A stretch of 64,000 nucleotides of DNA, taken from assembly GCF_043195105.1 (NCBI RefSeq), contig NZ_JBAFWO010000005.1. One strand, written 5' to 3'. Below the pieces are notes generated by a model, which did no database searches, had not been told where the DNA came from, and was given only the letters and a program-made list of their open reading frames with translations. Shown here one piece after another: positions 8,327 to 17,599 of the stretch (the first letter of the stretch is position 1; every line of letters starts with the position of its first letter). The DNA comes from NCEH01 sp002257205. GTDB lineage: Bacteria > Pseudomonadota > Alphaproteobacteria > Rhizobiales > Xanthobacteraceae. Position numbers and translations under genes: made by a program.

Positions 8327-9838
8327 ATGGACGCGCTCCTCTCCTTGATGCACGGCTTCGAAGTGCTGCTGACCTTCGACAAGATGCTGCTGATGCTGGT
8401 GGGCATTACGCTCGGCATCCTGGTGGGCGTGCTGCCGGGCCTCGGCGGGCCGAACGGCGTCGCCATCCTGCTGCCGCTCACCTTCTCCATGGATCCAACC
8501 TCGGCCATCGTGATGCTCTCCTGCCTCTATTGGGGCGCGCTGTTCGGCGGGGCGATCACCTCCATCCTGTTCAATATTCCGGGCGAAGCCTGGTCGGTGG
8601 CGACCACGTTCGACGGCTATCCCATGGCGCAGAAAGGCCAGGCGGCGGAAGCGCTCACGGCCGCCTTCACCGCCTCGTTCGTGGGCTCGCTGTTCGCGGT
8701 GCTGCTGATCACCTTTCTCGCGCCGAGCATCGCGGAATTCGCCATCTGGTTCGGGCCGCCGGAATTCTTCGCGGTCTATCTGCTCACCTTCTGCTCGTTC
8801 GTCGGCCTCGGCCGCGAGGCGAAGCACAAGATCGTCATCTCGCTCATCGTCGGCTTCCTGCTGGCGGCGGTGGGCATGGATACGGTGTCGGGCCAATTGC
8901 GCATGACCTATGGCTCGGTGGAGCTGCTGCGCGGGTTCGACTTCCTGGTGGCGGTGATCGGCCTGTTCGGCATCAGCGAAATCCTGCTCACCATGGAGGA
9001 CCAACTGGCCTTCAAGGGGCAGAAGGCGGTGATCCGCATGAAGGTGGTGTGGGAGACATGGAAGACGCTGCCGCGCTATTGGGTGACGCTGCTGCGCTCC
9101 TCGATCATCGGCTGCTGGCTCGGCATCACGCCGGGCGGGGCGATCGCGGCGTCCTTCATGGGCTACAATCTCGCCAAGCGCTTTGCCCGCGACAAGGAAG
9201 GCTTCGGCCAGGGCCGCATCGACGGCGTGCTGGCGCCCGAGACCGCCGCCCATGCCGCCGGCACCTCGGCTTTGCTGCCCATGCTGGCGCTCGGCATTCC
9301 CGGCTCGGGCACGGCGGCGGTGCTGCTGGGCGGGCTGATGGTGTGGGGGCTCCAGCCAGGGCCGCTGCTGTTCACCGAGCATGCGGATTTCGTGTGGGGG
9401 CTCATCGCCTCCATGTATCTCGGCAATATCGCGGGGCTGATCATCGTGCTCGCCACCGTGCCGCTGTTCGCGGCGGTGCTGCGCGTGCCGTTCGCCACCA
9501 TCGCGCCCATGATCATCGTGTCGTGCGCGGTGGGCGCGTTCGCAGTGCAGAACGCCATGTTCGATATCTGGCTGATGCTGGCGTTCGGCGTGGTGGGCTA
9601 TGTGTTCAAGAAGCTCGATTATCCGCTGGCGCCCCTGGTCCTGGCCCTGGTGCTGGGGGACAAGGCGGAGGACGCCTTCCGCCAGGCCATGATCGGCGCG
9701 CGCGGCAATATGGGGGTGTTCTGGTCCAACGGGCTGGTGGGCACCATCACGACGCTGGCGCTGCTGATGCTGTTCTGGCCGGTCATCATGAAGCTGGTCG
9801 GCCTGGTGCGCGGGGACCGCGCGCCGCGCACCGCCTGA
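8327..9838 (+). CDS. tctA: Tripartite tricarboxylate transporter large membrane subunit (TctA)
   Basis: Large permease of the TTT system, 503 residues with about 12 membrane helices. Family hallmarks are visible: GVLPGLGGPNGVAILLPLT near the N-terminus, GITPGGAIAAS in the middle and LGIPGSGTAAVLLGGL after it. Length and start fit the family; GAGG lies just upstream of ATG 8327 and the N-terminus MDALLSLMHGFEVLLT is typical. It ends the forward operon and is followed by a strong terminator. Confidence 0.93.
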   Translation: MDALLSLMHGFEVLLTFDKMLLMLVGITLGILVGVLPGLGGPNGVAILLPLTFSMDPTSAIVMLSCLYWGALFGGAITSILFNIPGEAWSVATTFDGYPMAQKGQAAEALTAAFTASFVGSLFAVLLITFLAPSIAEFAIWFGPPEFFAVYLLTFCSFVGLGREAKHKIVISLIVGFLLAAVGMDTVSGQLRMTYGSVELLRGFDFLVAVIGLFGISEILLTMEDQLAFKGQKAVIRMKVVWETWKTLPRYWVTLLRSSIIGCWLGITPGGAIAASFMGYNLAKRFARDKEGFGQGRIDGVLAPETAAHAAGTSALLPMLALGIPGSGTAAVLLGGLMVWGLQPGPLLFTEHADFVWGLIASMYLGNIAGLIIVLATVPLFAAVLRVPFATIAPMIIVSCAVGAFAVQNAMFDIWLMLAFGVVGYVFKKLDYPLAPLVLALVLGDKAEDAFRQAMIGARGNMGVFWSNGLVGTITTLALLMLFWPVIMKLVGLVRGDRAPRTA

Positions 9839-9845
9839 TGCGAAC

Positions 9846-9878
9846 GGCCCCGGTCTGGGACCGGGGCCGGGCGTTTTT
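9846..9878 (+). terminator. Rho-independent terminator after tctA
   Basis: A perfect 10-bp stem (9846-9855 with 9859-9868) closes a three-base loop and is followed by GGGCG and a run of five T. It lies eight bases after the tctA stop. It also sits downstream of the convergent amidohydrolase gene, but the T run favours the plus strand. Confidence 0.85.
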
Positions 9879-9902
9879 GTTAACGGTAAGACCGGGCGAG
9901 GG

Positions 9903-10895
9903 TCACGCCGCCCCGTCCAGCAAAGCCAGCGCGGTGCCGGCGCCGATGCGCTCGCGCTCCGCCTCTGAAAGGCCGGGCACGGCGGCGAGGCTCTCCAGCG
10001 GGGTCTCGTCGCCCATGTCGAACGGCGCGTCGGTGCCGAGCACCACATGGTCCGCGCCCACCACGTCCACCAGATGGCGCAGCGCCTGCGGGTCGAACAG
10101 GATGGTGTCGAAATAGAGCGTGCGCAGCAGGTCGCGCGGCGAGGAGGTGGTGAGCGCCTTGGGCTCGGCGCGCACTTTCTGCCCGTGCACCAGGCGACCG
10201 ATCTGATAGGGCAGATAGCCCCCGCCATGGGCCACCAGCAGCTTCAGCCCAGCGAGTTCGTCGAGCACGCCCGAGAACAAAAGGTTCGCCAGCGACACGG
10301 TGGTGTCGACGGGATTGCCCACGAGATTGGTGAGGTAATAGGCCTCCAGCCCCGCTTTCGCGCCCACATAATAGGGGTGGATGAACACCAGCACGCCGAG
10401 GTCGCGCGCCTTGCGCAGGAATGGGCGGAAGCGCGGATCGGCGAGCTGCACGCCCTCGATGGTGGTGCCGATCTCGACCGCGCGGAAGCCATGGGTCTTC
10501 ACCGCCCGCTCCAGCTCCGCAACCGCCAGCTCGGGATGCTGCATGGGCACGCTCGCCATGCCGCGCAGGCGGTCCGGCGCGGTCGCGACCATTTCGGCGA
10601 TGCCGTCATTGACGAGCCGAGCGGCGGTGGCGGCGAGCTCCGGCTCGGCCCAATAATAGAACATGGGCGGGGCGGTGGAGACGATGGAGAGGTCGAGGCC
10701 CTTGCGGTCCATCACCTTCAGCTTGGCGGCGGGGTCGATGAATTCCTCGAACAGGGGATAGACATAGCCCTGCTCGTGCACCATCCGCCGCTGCGCGCCC
10801 GTGCCCTCGACGCGGGCGGCAAATCCCTTGGGATCGGCGGCGATGGCGTCGAGAATGCGCGGGGGGATGACGTGGCTGTGGATGTCGATACGCAT
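9903..10895 (-). CDS. Amidohydrolase-2 family metal enzyme (ACMSD-like)
   Basis: TIM-barrel metal-dependent enzyme of the amidohydrolase-2 family, which includes 2-amino-3-carboxymuconate-semialdehyde decarboxylase and gamma-resorcylate or 5-carboxyvanillate decarboxylases. The metal ligands are visible: His6-Ser-His8 at the N-terminus, His in VFIHPYY, His in LLVAHGGGYLPY and Asp in VLGTDAPFDMGDE. It has 330 residues. The ATG at 10895 overlaps the aldehyde dehydrogenase stop as TGATG, so translation is coupled. It is the last gene of a seven-gene operon and could perform a non-oxidative decarboxylation or a ring or lactone hydrolysis. The exact reaction is unknown. Confidence 0.85.
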   Translation of the reverse strand: MRIDIHSHVIPPRILDAIAADPKGFAARVEGTGAQRRMVHEQGYVYPLFEEFIDPAAKLKVMDRKGLDLSIVSTAPPMFYYWAEPELAATAARLVNDGIAEMVATAPDRLRGMASVPMQHPELAVAELERAVKTHGFRAVEIGTTIEGVQLADPRFRPFLRKARDLGVLVFIHPYYVGAKAGLEAYYLTNLVGNPVDTTVSLANLLFSGVLDELAGLKLLVAHGGGYLPYQIGRLVHGQKVRAEPKALTTSSPRDLLRTLYFDTILFDPQALRHLVDVVGADHVVLGTDAPFDMGDETPLESLAAVPGLSEAERERIGAGTALALLDGAA

Positions 10896-12403
10896 CACGA
10901 ATACCTCTTTTCGACACCGTCTTCCGCGTACCAGTCGAACGGCGCATCGGAGAGGTTGACGATCACGTTCTGGATCTGGGTGTATTCCTGGTAGGCGATC
11001 AGGCCGTTCTCGCGCCCGATGCCGCTCATCTTGAACCCGCCCCACGGGGAGGAGGGATCGATGCGGTGGTGGTCGTTGATCCACACGATGCCGCTCTGCA
11101 TGGCGTGGGCGACGCGGTGGGCGCGGGACAGTTCGCGGGTCCAGATGGAGGTCGCGAGGCCGAAGATGGTGCCGTTGGCGAGCGCGATCGCCTCCGCCTC
11201 GGTCTCGAACGGCAGCACGCACACCACCGGCCCGAAGATCTCCTCCTGGGCGATGCGCATGTCGTTGGTGACGTCGGTGAAGATGGTCGGCGTGAAGAAG
11301 AAGCCGGTGTCGAATTGCGCGCCTTCCGGCCGCCGCCCGCCCGCCGCCAGGGTCGCGCCCTCGGCGAGGCCGATGTTCACATAGCGCTCGGTCAAGGCGC
11401 GCTGCTTCTCGGAGACCAAGGGGCCCATCTGGGTCGCCGGGTCCTGGGGATCGCCGATGCGGATCGCATTGGCGCGGGCCACCAGCTTTTCCACCACCGC
11501 GTCATGGATCGAGCGGTGCACCACCAGGCGCGCGCCCTGCACGCAGGTCTGGCCGGCGGCGATGAAGGAGGCGAACAGGGTGGCGGAGACCGCCCGCTCC
11601 ACATCGGTATCGCCGAACACCACGACCGAGGCCTTGCCGCCGAGCTCGGCGGAGACCTTGGTGAGGTTCTGCGCGGCGAGCGCCGCCACCGCCTTGCCGG
11701 TCTCGGTGCCGCCGGTCAGGTCGATCTTCTTGATGCGGGGATGGGTGGTCAGCGCATGGCCCGCGCTCGCGCCATAGCCGGGTACGACATTGTAGACGCC
11801 GTCCGGTACGCCGGCTTCCTTGAACACCTCGGCGAGCAGCAATGGCGTGATGGGCGCCAGTTCGCTCGGCTTGACCACCATGGTGTTGCCGGCCGCCATG
11901 GAGGGCGCCACCTTCTTCACCAGGATCAGCAGCGGGTGGTTCCAGGGCGTGACATGCCCCACCACGCCGAGCGGCACGCGCCGGGTATAGTTGAGATAAT
12001 TGCCGCCGAACGGGGGGACCGTATCTTCATGGGTGCGGGCGACGGCGCCGAAATAGCTGAACCATTCCGGCAGGCGCGCCAGCTGGGCGGTCATCTCGCG
12101 CCGCGCGCGGCCGATCTGGTCCACCTCGATGCCGACGATCTCGGGAAGGCGCGCCTTCAGGATCGCCGCGGCGCGATGCATGATGTCGCCGCGCTCGGCC
12201 CCGGTGAGGCCGGACCAGATGGGGAAAGCGGCTTCCGCCGCCTGGACGGCGCGCTCGATGTCGGCGGCATCGCCTTCCGCGACGCGCCCCACGAGCGTTC
12301 CGTTCTTGGGATTGCGCACGTCGAGCACACGGCCCGAGGCCGAGGGCACATAGGCGCCGTTGATGTAAAGGCCGAGCGGTTCCGCTCCACCGGGGGTGAA
12401 CAT
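10895..12403 (-). CDS. NAD(P)-dependent aldehyde dehydrogenase
   Basis: Complete 502-residue aldehyde dehydrogenase of the betaine-aldehyde / benzaldehyde dehydrogenase superfamily. Key residues are in place: Asn155 (TPWNHPLL), Lys178 (VKPSELAP), Glu253 (SAELGGKAS) and nucleophile Cys287 (AAGQTCVQGAR). It oxidises an aldehyde to a carboxylate in the cytoplasm. It sits directly downstream of a ThDP-dependent decarboxylase-like gene, which suggests the aldehyde arises by decarboxylation of a 2-oxo acid. Its stop overlaps the next start. The start is supported by GAGGAGAG upstream of ATG 12403. Confidence 0.92.
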   Translation of the reverse strand: MFTPGGAEPLGLYINGAYVPSASGRVLDVRNPKNGTLVGRVAEGDAADIERAVQAAEAAFPIWSGLTGAERGDIMHRAAAILKARLPEIVGIEVDQIGRARREMTAQLARLPEWFSYFGAVARTHEDTVPPFGGNYLNYTRRVPLGVVGHVTPWNHPLLILVKKVAPSMAAGNTMVVKPSELAPITPLLLAEVFKEAGVPDGVYNVVPGYGASAGHALTTHPRIKKIDLTGGTETGKAVAALAAQNLTKVSAELGGKASVVVFGDTDVERAVSATLFASFIAAGQTCVQGARLVVHRSIHDAVVEKLVARANAIRIGDPQDPATQMGPLVSEKQRALTERYVNIGLAEGATLAAGGRRPEGAQFDTGFFFTPTIFTDVTNDMRIAQEEIFGPVVCVLPFETEAEAIALANGTIFGLATSIWTRELSRAHRVAHAMQSGIVWINDHHRIDPSSPWGGFKMSGIGRENGLIAYQEYTQIQNVIVNLSDAPFDWYAEDGVEKRYS

Positions 12404-12435
12404 GGCACTCTCCTCGATCTGGGAAGGCGACGGGC

Positions 12436-14139
12436 TCAGAGCGGCCGCCGCGAGGCTTCGGTCATGATGTTGAGTACGGCGCTGCGGCCCGAGCGCACCG
12501 CCGCGAGCGCTTCAAGCAGCGCCGGTTCCACCTCGTCCATGCGGGTGACGCGCCGCCCGAAGGCGCCGCACGCTTCCGCCAGAGTCTCAAAGGCCGGCGA
12601 CTGGGGCAGCAGGCTGCCCACATGGCCGAACTGCTCCTGCGCGCCGTCCGGGAAATCCTGGCGCGAGGCGAGGACCACCGAATTATAGCTCTCGTTGTTC
12701 AGCACGATCACCAGCAGCGGCACGCCGTTCTGCCGCGCGGCCCACAGGGCCGGCGTCGGTGCGCCGAACATGAAGGCGCCGTCGCCGACCACGGTCACCA
12801 CCAGGCGGTCGGGATCGCCGAGCCGCGCGCCCAGCGAAGCGCCGAGCGCCCAGCCGAGATAGGAGCCGCCGTTGCGGAAATAGCTGCCCTCTTCGCCGGG
12901 CGTGAAGCCATAGGCGAAGGGATTGCCGGAGGTCACGGCCTCCTCGATCACCATCGCCTCGGGGGCGACGCGGGCCAGGATCGCACCGACTTCCATGGGC
13001 GAGATGGCGCCGCCGGAAAGCGCCGCCGCGCGCCGCTGGTCGCGGTCCGCCATCATCTTCTCATGGCGCGCCGCGATGTTCGCCTTGCGCGCCGCGAGGC
13101 GCGGATCGTCCGCGCGGGTGCGCGCGACGGCGATGAGGGCGTCGAGGGCGCGACCCACGTTCACGCTGTGCACCGTGTCGCTGGGAAAGCCCCAGGTGGT
13201 CCAGCGCTGCTGGATCGGATCATTGCCGATGTGGATGATGTGGACGTCGTCCTGCAAGGTGAGATCGGCGGGCACGAACGGCACGTCGTGATCCACCACC
13301 ACCATCAGGTCGGCTTCCACCACCTGCTGCTCCGGGTTGAAGCCGAGGTGCTGGGGGTGCTCGAGCGGCGCGTTGAAGCGCCCGCGATATTCGGTGATGC
13401 CGGCGCCGGTCAGTTCCGCCAGCGCCACGAAGGCGCGGCGCAGTTCCGGCGTGCGGCCGACATAGGCGGTCACCAGCAGCGGATTGCGGGCGGCGATGAG
13501 GCGCTCGACGATCGCTTCCGCCTCGTCCGTGGAGAGCGTGCCCTGGCGCACGGAGCGGATGCGCGCCGGGCCGATGAGGCCGCCGTCGGCAAGCTCGCTC
13601 ATCAGCGTCTCGCGCGGGAACGCCATGTAGACCGGGCCCTGCGGCTCGCTATTGGCGATCTGGAACGCGCGGTCCACGGCCGGGCCGATGGCGGCGGGTA
13701 CGGAGATGGTCTGCGTCCACTTGGTGTAATTGCGCACCAAAGCGTGCTGGTCCGGCACGTCCTGGTGCCAATTGATGAATTTCGAGCGCCCGCCGGGCAC
13801 CGAGGAATCCAGCGCGGACGGCGACATGCCGGCGCACAGCAGCACCGGGATCTGGGAGGCGCGGGCATCGTTGAGGGCGCCGGCGGCATTGGCCGTGCCG
13901 ACGTCCACATGCACCAGCGCCACCTGGGCGCGGCCGGTGGTGAGATAGGCCCCTTGCGCTGCCGCGCAGGCAATCACCTCGTGCGGGCAGGTGACGAGCT
14001 TGGGCAGCTTCACCTGCTGGTGGGTCAGGCTGGCATAGGCTTCCTGGAGCGCCGGCGTATCGGTGCCGGGATTGATGAAGATGGCGTCCACGTCATGGAG
14101 CGCGAGGCCCCGCAGGAACCATTCCGCGACTGTCGGCAT
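12436..14139 (-). CDS. Thiamine-diphosphate-dependent enzyme, acetolactate synthase/decarboxylase-like
   Basis: Complete ThDP enzyme of 567 residues with N-terminal pyrimidine-binding, central and C-terminal diphosphate-binding domains. The catalytic glutamate is Glu54 (CPHEVIA), and the Mg/ThDP motif begins GDGAFMFG and ends LNNESYN. It resembles the acetolactate-synthase-like group that lacks a biosynthetic role, and it has no regulatory-subunit gene nearby. Its position before an aldehyde dehydrogenase suggests it decarboxylates a 2-oxo acid to an aldehyde, as benzoylformate decarboxylase does. The start MPTVAEWFLRGL is chosen from the family N-terminus. Other reactions (carboligation, oxalyl-CoA-type) cannot be excluded. 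Confidence 0.85.
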   Translation of the reverse strand: MPTVAEWFLRGLALHDVDAIFINPGTDTPALQEAYASLTHQQVKLPKLVTCPHEVIACAAAQGAYLTTGRAQVALVHVDVGTANAAGALNDARASQIPVLLCAGMSPSALDSSVPGGRSKFINWHQDVPDQHALVRNYTKWTQTISVPAAIGPAVDRAFQIANSEPQGPVYMAFPRETLMSELADGGLIGPARIRSVRQGTLSTDEAEAIVERLIAARNPLLVTAYVGRTPELRRAFVALAELTGAGITEYRGRFNAPLEHPQHLGFNPEQQVVEADLMVVVDHDVPFVPADLTLQDDVHIIHIGNDPIQQRWTTWGFPSDTVHSVNVGRALDALIAVARTRADDPRLAARKANIAARHEKMMADRDQRRAAALSGGAISPMEVGAILARVAPEAMVIEEAVTSGNPFAYGFTPGEEGSYFRNGGSYLGWALGASLGARLGDPDRLVVTVVGDGAFMFGAPTPALWAARQNGVPLLVIVLNNESYNSVVLASRQDFPDGAQEQFGHVGSLLPQSPAFETLAEACGAFGRRVTRMDEVEPALLEALAAVRSGRSAVLNIMTEASRRPL

Positions 14140-14156
14140 GTTCGGTCCTTTGAAAG

Positions 14157-14864
14157 TCAGTGCGTCTCGGCGGGGTGCGGCGGGGCGGGGGAGGCGCTCG
14201 CGCGTTCGGCGGCCACCCGCTGCACCATGTCGGCGGTGTCGCGGAAATGCTCCGTCAGCACCCGTTGCGCCGCGCCCACATCGCGGGCGCGGCAGGCCTC
14301 GTACAACGCCCAGTGCTGGCGCTGGGGCGTCTCGTATCCCGCGCTGTCGACCCAGATGCGCACGTAGCGTTCCACGTTCCGGCGCAGCACGTCGATCTGT
14401 TCCACGAGGCGCGGCCAGCCGCTGGCGGCATTGATGATGGAATGGAAGCGCTGGTTCAGCTCGCGCCAGCGCGCCCGGTCCTGCGGCGCATCCATGGTGG
14501 CCAGGATCTCGCCCATCTTGGCGAGCTCCTGGTCGGTGAGGTTGGGGACCGACCGCGTCAGAGCGAGGCATTCGAGGGCGGTGCGCATGGCGAACAGCTC
14601 CGCCACCTCCTCGGCCCGCAGCTGCGACACCTCGGTGCCGCGGAACGGATAGCAGGTGACGAGGCCCTCCACTTCCAGCACCTTGAGCGCCTCGCGCACC
14701 GGCATGCGGCTGCATCCGAGGTCGGCGGCGATGCGGTCCGGTTCGAGGCGCGCGCCGGGTCCCAGCCGCCCCTCGATGATCGCGTTGCGCAGCACTTGAA
14801 GCACCGCGTCCTTGCGGCTTGGAATGCTGCCGAGAAGCAGTTTCTCGCCGTCCGTCAGGCCCAT
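14157..14864 (-). CDS. GntR-family (FCD) transcriptional regulator
   Basis: Regulator of 235 residues: GntR winged helix (about 15-80, CSRMPVREALKVLEVEGL) and an FCD effector domain (about 90-215). It is embedded inside the operon it probably controls, 30 bases after the binding-protein gene and 17 bases before the ThDP enzyme gene, which suggests autoregulation. A candidate operator lies upstream of the operon at 17611-17630. The effector is likely a substrate or intermediate of the pathway. Confidence 0.88.
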   Translation of the reverse strand: MGLTDGEKLLLGSIPSRKDAVLQVLRNAIIEGRLGPGARLEPDRIAADLGCSRMPVREALKVLEVEGLVTCYPFRGTEVSQLRAEEVAELFAMRTALECLALTRSVPNLTDQELAKMGEILATMDAPQDRARWRELNQRFHSIINAASGWPRLVEQIDVLRRNVERYVRIWVDSAGYETPQRQHWALYEACRARDVGAAQRVLTEHFRDTADMVQRVAAERASASPAPPHPAETH

Positions 14865-14894
14865 GATGGTCGTCCTCGCTGGGGATTCATCCGC

Positions 14895-15878
14895 TCACTT
14901 CGCGTCTGGCGGGCGGTATCCCTGCTGGAGCGAAAAATCCACCGCCGCCTTGAGGTCGATCGGGGCCCGCAGCACCTTCCACTTGATCAGATCGTCCTCG
15001 GTGAGCTTGAGGAAATCCTCGGGAATGGTGCGCTGGTCCCAGCCCGCCTTGGCGTAGCCGAGCATGGCTTGGTCCACGGTGGTCTTGGCGCGGCGGGCGA
15101 GCACTTCGGCGGCGCGCTTGGGGTCCTTCTGGATGATGTCGAGCGCGGCGAGGTGCGCCCACACCACCTTGCGGGCCTCTTCGGGGTGGGCCTTGATGAA
15201 GTCTTCGTTCAGCACCAGCGCGTTGCGGTAGATCTGGCCGTTGGCGAACACCTCGCGCCAGTCCCACAGAAGCTTGGCCTGGCCCTTCTCGATCATCTGC
15301 GAGGCGTAGGGCTCATAGACGTAATAGGCGTCGATATCCTTGCGCTCGAGGGCGATGCCGGCCTCGGGCGGGGGCACCTGGATGAATTTCACGCCCTTGG
15401 GATCGATGCCGTGGCTCGGCAGGATGTGCTCGGCGGCGAGCAGGTGCATGGTATCGAGCTGGCGCACGATGCCGAAATTCTTGATGTCCTTCTCCGAGGC
15501 GAGGTCCTTGCGGGCCACCACGGTGGCCGAGCCGTAGCTGGAGGCACCGGCGATGACGATCGGCAGACCGCGCGCGCGATAGGTGAGGGCGGTGGCGATC
15601 TGGGTATAGGCCGCGTCCCATTCCCCGGTCTGGAGCACCTGGCTCACGCGCTGGGAGGAGCCGCTGTCGAATATCGGGTCGATGCCATAGGCCTTCCAGA
15701 TGCCTAGTTCCTCGTCGAGGAAGGGCATCAGGTGATCCCATCCGGGATAGCCGGCGAAGATGCGCGGGCGATAGGGCTCGGCGGCGCTCGCCTGCGCCGC
15801 GCCGAACAGCGTGGCGGCGCATAGCGAGAGGGCTGCGATCAACCGCCCGGGTCGGAACGAAAATCCGTGCCTTGTCAT
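14895..15878 (-). CDS. NitT/TauT-type ABC transporter substrate-binding protein
   Basis: Periplasmic receptor of the nitrate/sulfonate/pyrimidine-precursor (SsuA/ThiY-like) family, 327 residues. A signal peptide covers about residues 1-32 (AALSLCAATLFGAAQASA). The mature part has the pattern FLDEELGIWKAYGIDPIF and later VVARKDLASEKDIKNFGIV, both typical of the family. It follows its permease gene by 34 bases. The ligand is unknown; aromatic carboxylates or sulfonates would fit the downstream enzymes. Confidence 0.87.
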   Translation of the reverse strand: MTRHGFSFRPGRLIAALSLCAATLFGAAQASAAEPYRPRIFAGYPGWDHLMPFLDEELGIWKAYGIDPIFDSGSSQRVSQVLQTGEWDAAYTQIATALTYRARGLPIVIAGASSYGSATVVARKDLASEKDIKNFGIVRQLDTMHLLAAEHILPSHGIDPKGVKFIQVPPPEAGIALERKDIDAYYVYEPYASQMIEKGQAKLLWDWREVFANGQIYRNALVLNEDFIKAHPEEARKVVWAHLAALDIIQKDPKRAAEVLARRAKTTVDQAMLGYAKAGWDQRTIPEDFLKLTEDDLIKWKVLRAPIDLKAAVDFSLQQGYRPPDAK

Positions 15879-15912
15879 GTCGGCTTTTCCTGTTCTGCTC
15901 TGGAAGGGAGGG

Positions 15913-16764
15913 TCAGTCGGTGCGCTGCATGCCCCAGCGGCCGATGGTGCGGCGTTCGAGCCAGTCGAAGAACACGGTCTCCACCAGCAATCCCACGATG
16001 CCGATGATGAGCATGCCGCCGATCACGAGGTCCGGGCGCAGCTGCCAGCGGGCGTTGTCGATCATGAAGCCGAGGCCGTCGGTGGCGGCGAGGATCTCGG
16101 CGCTGATGATCACGCGCCAGCCGGTGCCGTAGCCGAGCCGCAGGCCGGTGAGGATGAACGGCATGGCGGCCGGGATCACCACCCGCAGGAAGGCGCGCAG
16201 CGGCTTGGTGCCGAACACCTTCACCACGCGGATATATTGCTCGTCGATGGCGGCGACGCCGGCGGCGGTGTTCACCAGGATCGGGAACACGGCAGTGATG
16301 AAGATGGCGAAGATGATCGACTTGAAGCCGAGCCCGAACCACAGGATCGCCAGCGGCACCCAGGCAACGCCGGGAATGGGATAGATGATGCGGATCGTGG
16401 TCTGCAGCGCGCTCTGCGTCCAGCGGGACCAGCCGACCACGAGGCCGAGCGGCAGGCCCACGATCACGGAAGCCACATAGCCGACCACCTGGCGTTCCAG
16501 GGAGCGCGTCACATTGTGGATCAGGTCGCCGTCGGCGAACGCTTCGCGCACCGCCTGCGCCACTTCCATCGGGGTCGGCAGGAGATGGCGCGGATAGATG
16601 CCGGAGCTGGCGGCGAGATGCCAGAGCAGGATCACGCCGACGAGGAACAGATATCCCACCGCCGCATGGGCGAAGCGGGTGGAGCGGGGGCCGCGCAGGC
16701 GGTCCATGACCGAGCGGGGGCCGCGCTCCGCGACGGCGGCGGGGGTCGCATCAATTGGCGACAT
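15913..16764 (-). CDS. NitT/TauT-type ABC transporter permease
   Basis: Inner-membrane permease of the SsuC/TauC family, 283 residues with about six helices. The EAA-type cytoplasmic loop is visible as VVKVFGTKPLRAFLRVVIPA, and the preceding GVAWVPLAILWFGLG is a family hallmark. The start overlaps the end of the ATPase gene by 14 bases, consistent with coupled translation. It forms an importer with the neighbouring ATPase and binding protein. Confidence 0.9.
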   Translation of the reverse strand: MSPIDATPAAVAERGPRSVMDRLRGPRSTRFAHAAVGYLFLVGVILLWHLAASSGIYPRHLLPTPMEVAQAVREAFADGDLIHNVTRSLERQVVGYVASVIVGLPLGLVVGWSRWTQSALQTTIRIIYPIPGVAWVPLAILWFGLGFKSIIFAIFITAVFPILVNTAAGVAAIDEQYIRVVKVFGTKPLRAFLRVVIPAAMPFILTGLRLGYGTGWRVIISAEILAATDGLGFMIDNARWQLRPDLVIGGMLIIGIVGLLVETVFFDWLERRTIGRWGMQRTD

Positions 16765-17599
16765 GGCTTGCTCCTTCCTGCGCCGGGGCCGGCACGCCGG
16801 CGCCGAGAATGTCCGCGAGGCCGCGATAGGTCTTGTGATGGCCGAGGCCCATCTCCTCGCCGAGCGAGGCGCGCACCTGGTTGACGCGTTCGAGATAGGC
16901 CGGAGAAGTCACGTCGCGCGGCCGGGGAAGATCGTTCTCGACCACCAGCTTCATGCGGCCGGGCCGGGAGGTCATGACGACGATGCGGTCGGCGAGCTGC
17001 ACCGCTTCGTCGATATTGTGGGTCACGAACAGCACCGTCTTGTTGAGCGCTTCCCAGATCGAGAGCAATTCGTCCTGGAGCTGGGCGCGGGTGAAGGCGT
17101 CGAGCGCGGCGAACGGCTCGTCCATCAGCAGCACCTTGGGATTGACGGCGAGGGCGCGGGCGATGGAGACGCGCTGGCGCATGCCGCCGGAAAGCTGCTT
17201 GGGAAAGGCGTCGGCGAATTTGTCGAGCCCCATGACGGCGAGGATCGCACGCGCCCGCTCCAGCCGGGGCGTCTTCTGCCAGCCCTGGGATTCCAGGCCG
17301 AAGGCGACGTTCTCGGCCACCGTCAGCCAGGGAAACAGCGCGTAGTCCTGGAACACATAGGCGCGGTCGGGACCGGGACCGGTCACCTTGCGCTCGTCCA
17401 CCCGCACTTCGCCGCCCGACTGCTTGAGCAGGCCGGCGACGATGTTGAGGGCGGTGGTCTTGCCGCAGCCGGACGGGCCGAGCAGGCAGATGAACTCGCC
17501 GGTGGCGATGTCCAGGCTGAAGTCCTGGAGGGCCACCACCTGGCTCCCACCGGGGACCGAATAGGTCTTTCGCAGATTGCGGATTTCGACGCGGGACAT
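16751..17599 (-). CDS. NitT/TauT-type ABC transporter ATP-binding protein
   Basis: ABC ATPase of 282 residues, SsuB/TauB-like. Walker A is GPSGCGKTT, the Q-loop lies in VFQDYALFPWL, the signature is LSGGMRQR and Walker B is VLLMDEPFAALD, followed by the H-loop VTHNIDEA. It is the first gene of the seven-gene operon that runs down to 9903. It energises uptake of the pathway substrate. Confidence 0.93.
   Translation of the reverse strand: MSRVEIRNLRKTYSVPGGSQVVALQDFSLDIATGEFICLLGPSGCGKTTALNIVAGLLKQSGGEVRVDERKVTGPGPDRAYVFQDYALFPWLTVAENVAFGLESQGWQKTPRLERARAILAVMGLDKFADAFPKQLSGGMRQRVSIARALAVNPKVLLMDEPFAALDAFTRAQLQDELLSIWEALNKTVLFVTHNIDEAVQLADRIVVMTSRPGRMKLVVENDLPRPRDVTSPAYLERVNQVRASLGEEMGLGHHKTYRGLADILGAGVPAPAQEGASHVAN

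Noticed and set aside
15313..15822. Apparent second coding frame over the NitT binding-protein gene
   Set aside because: Another-frame shadow; the binding-protein frame has a signal peptide and family motifs.
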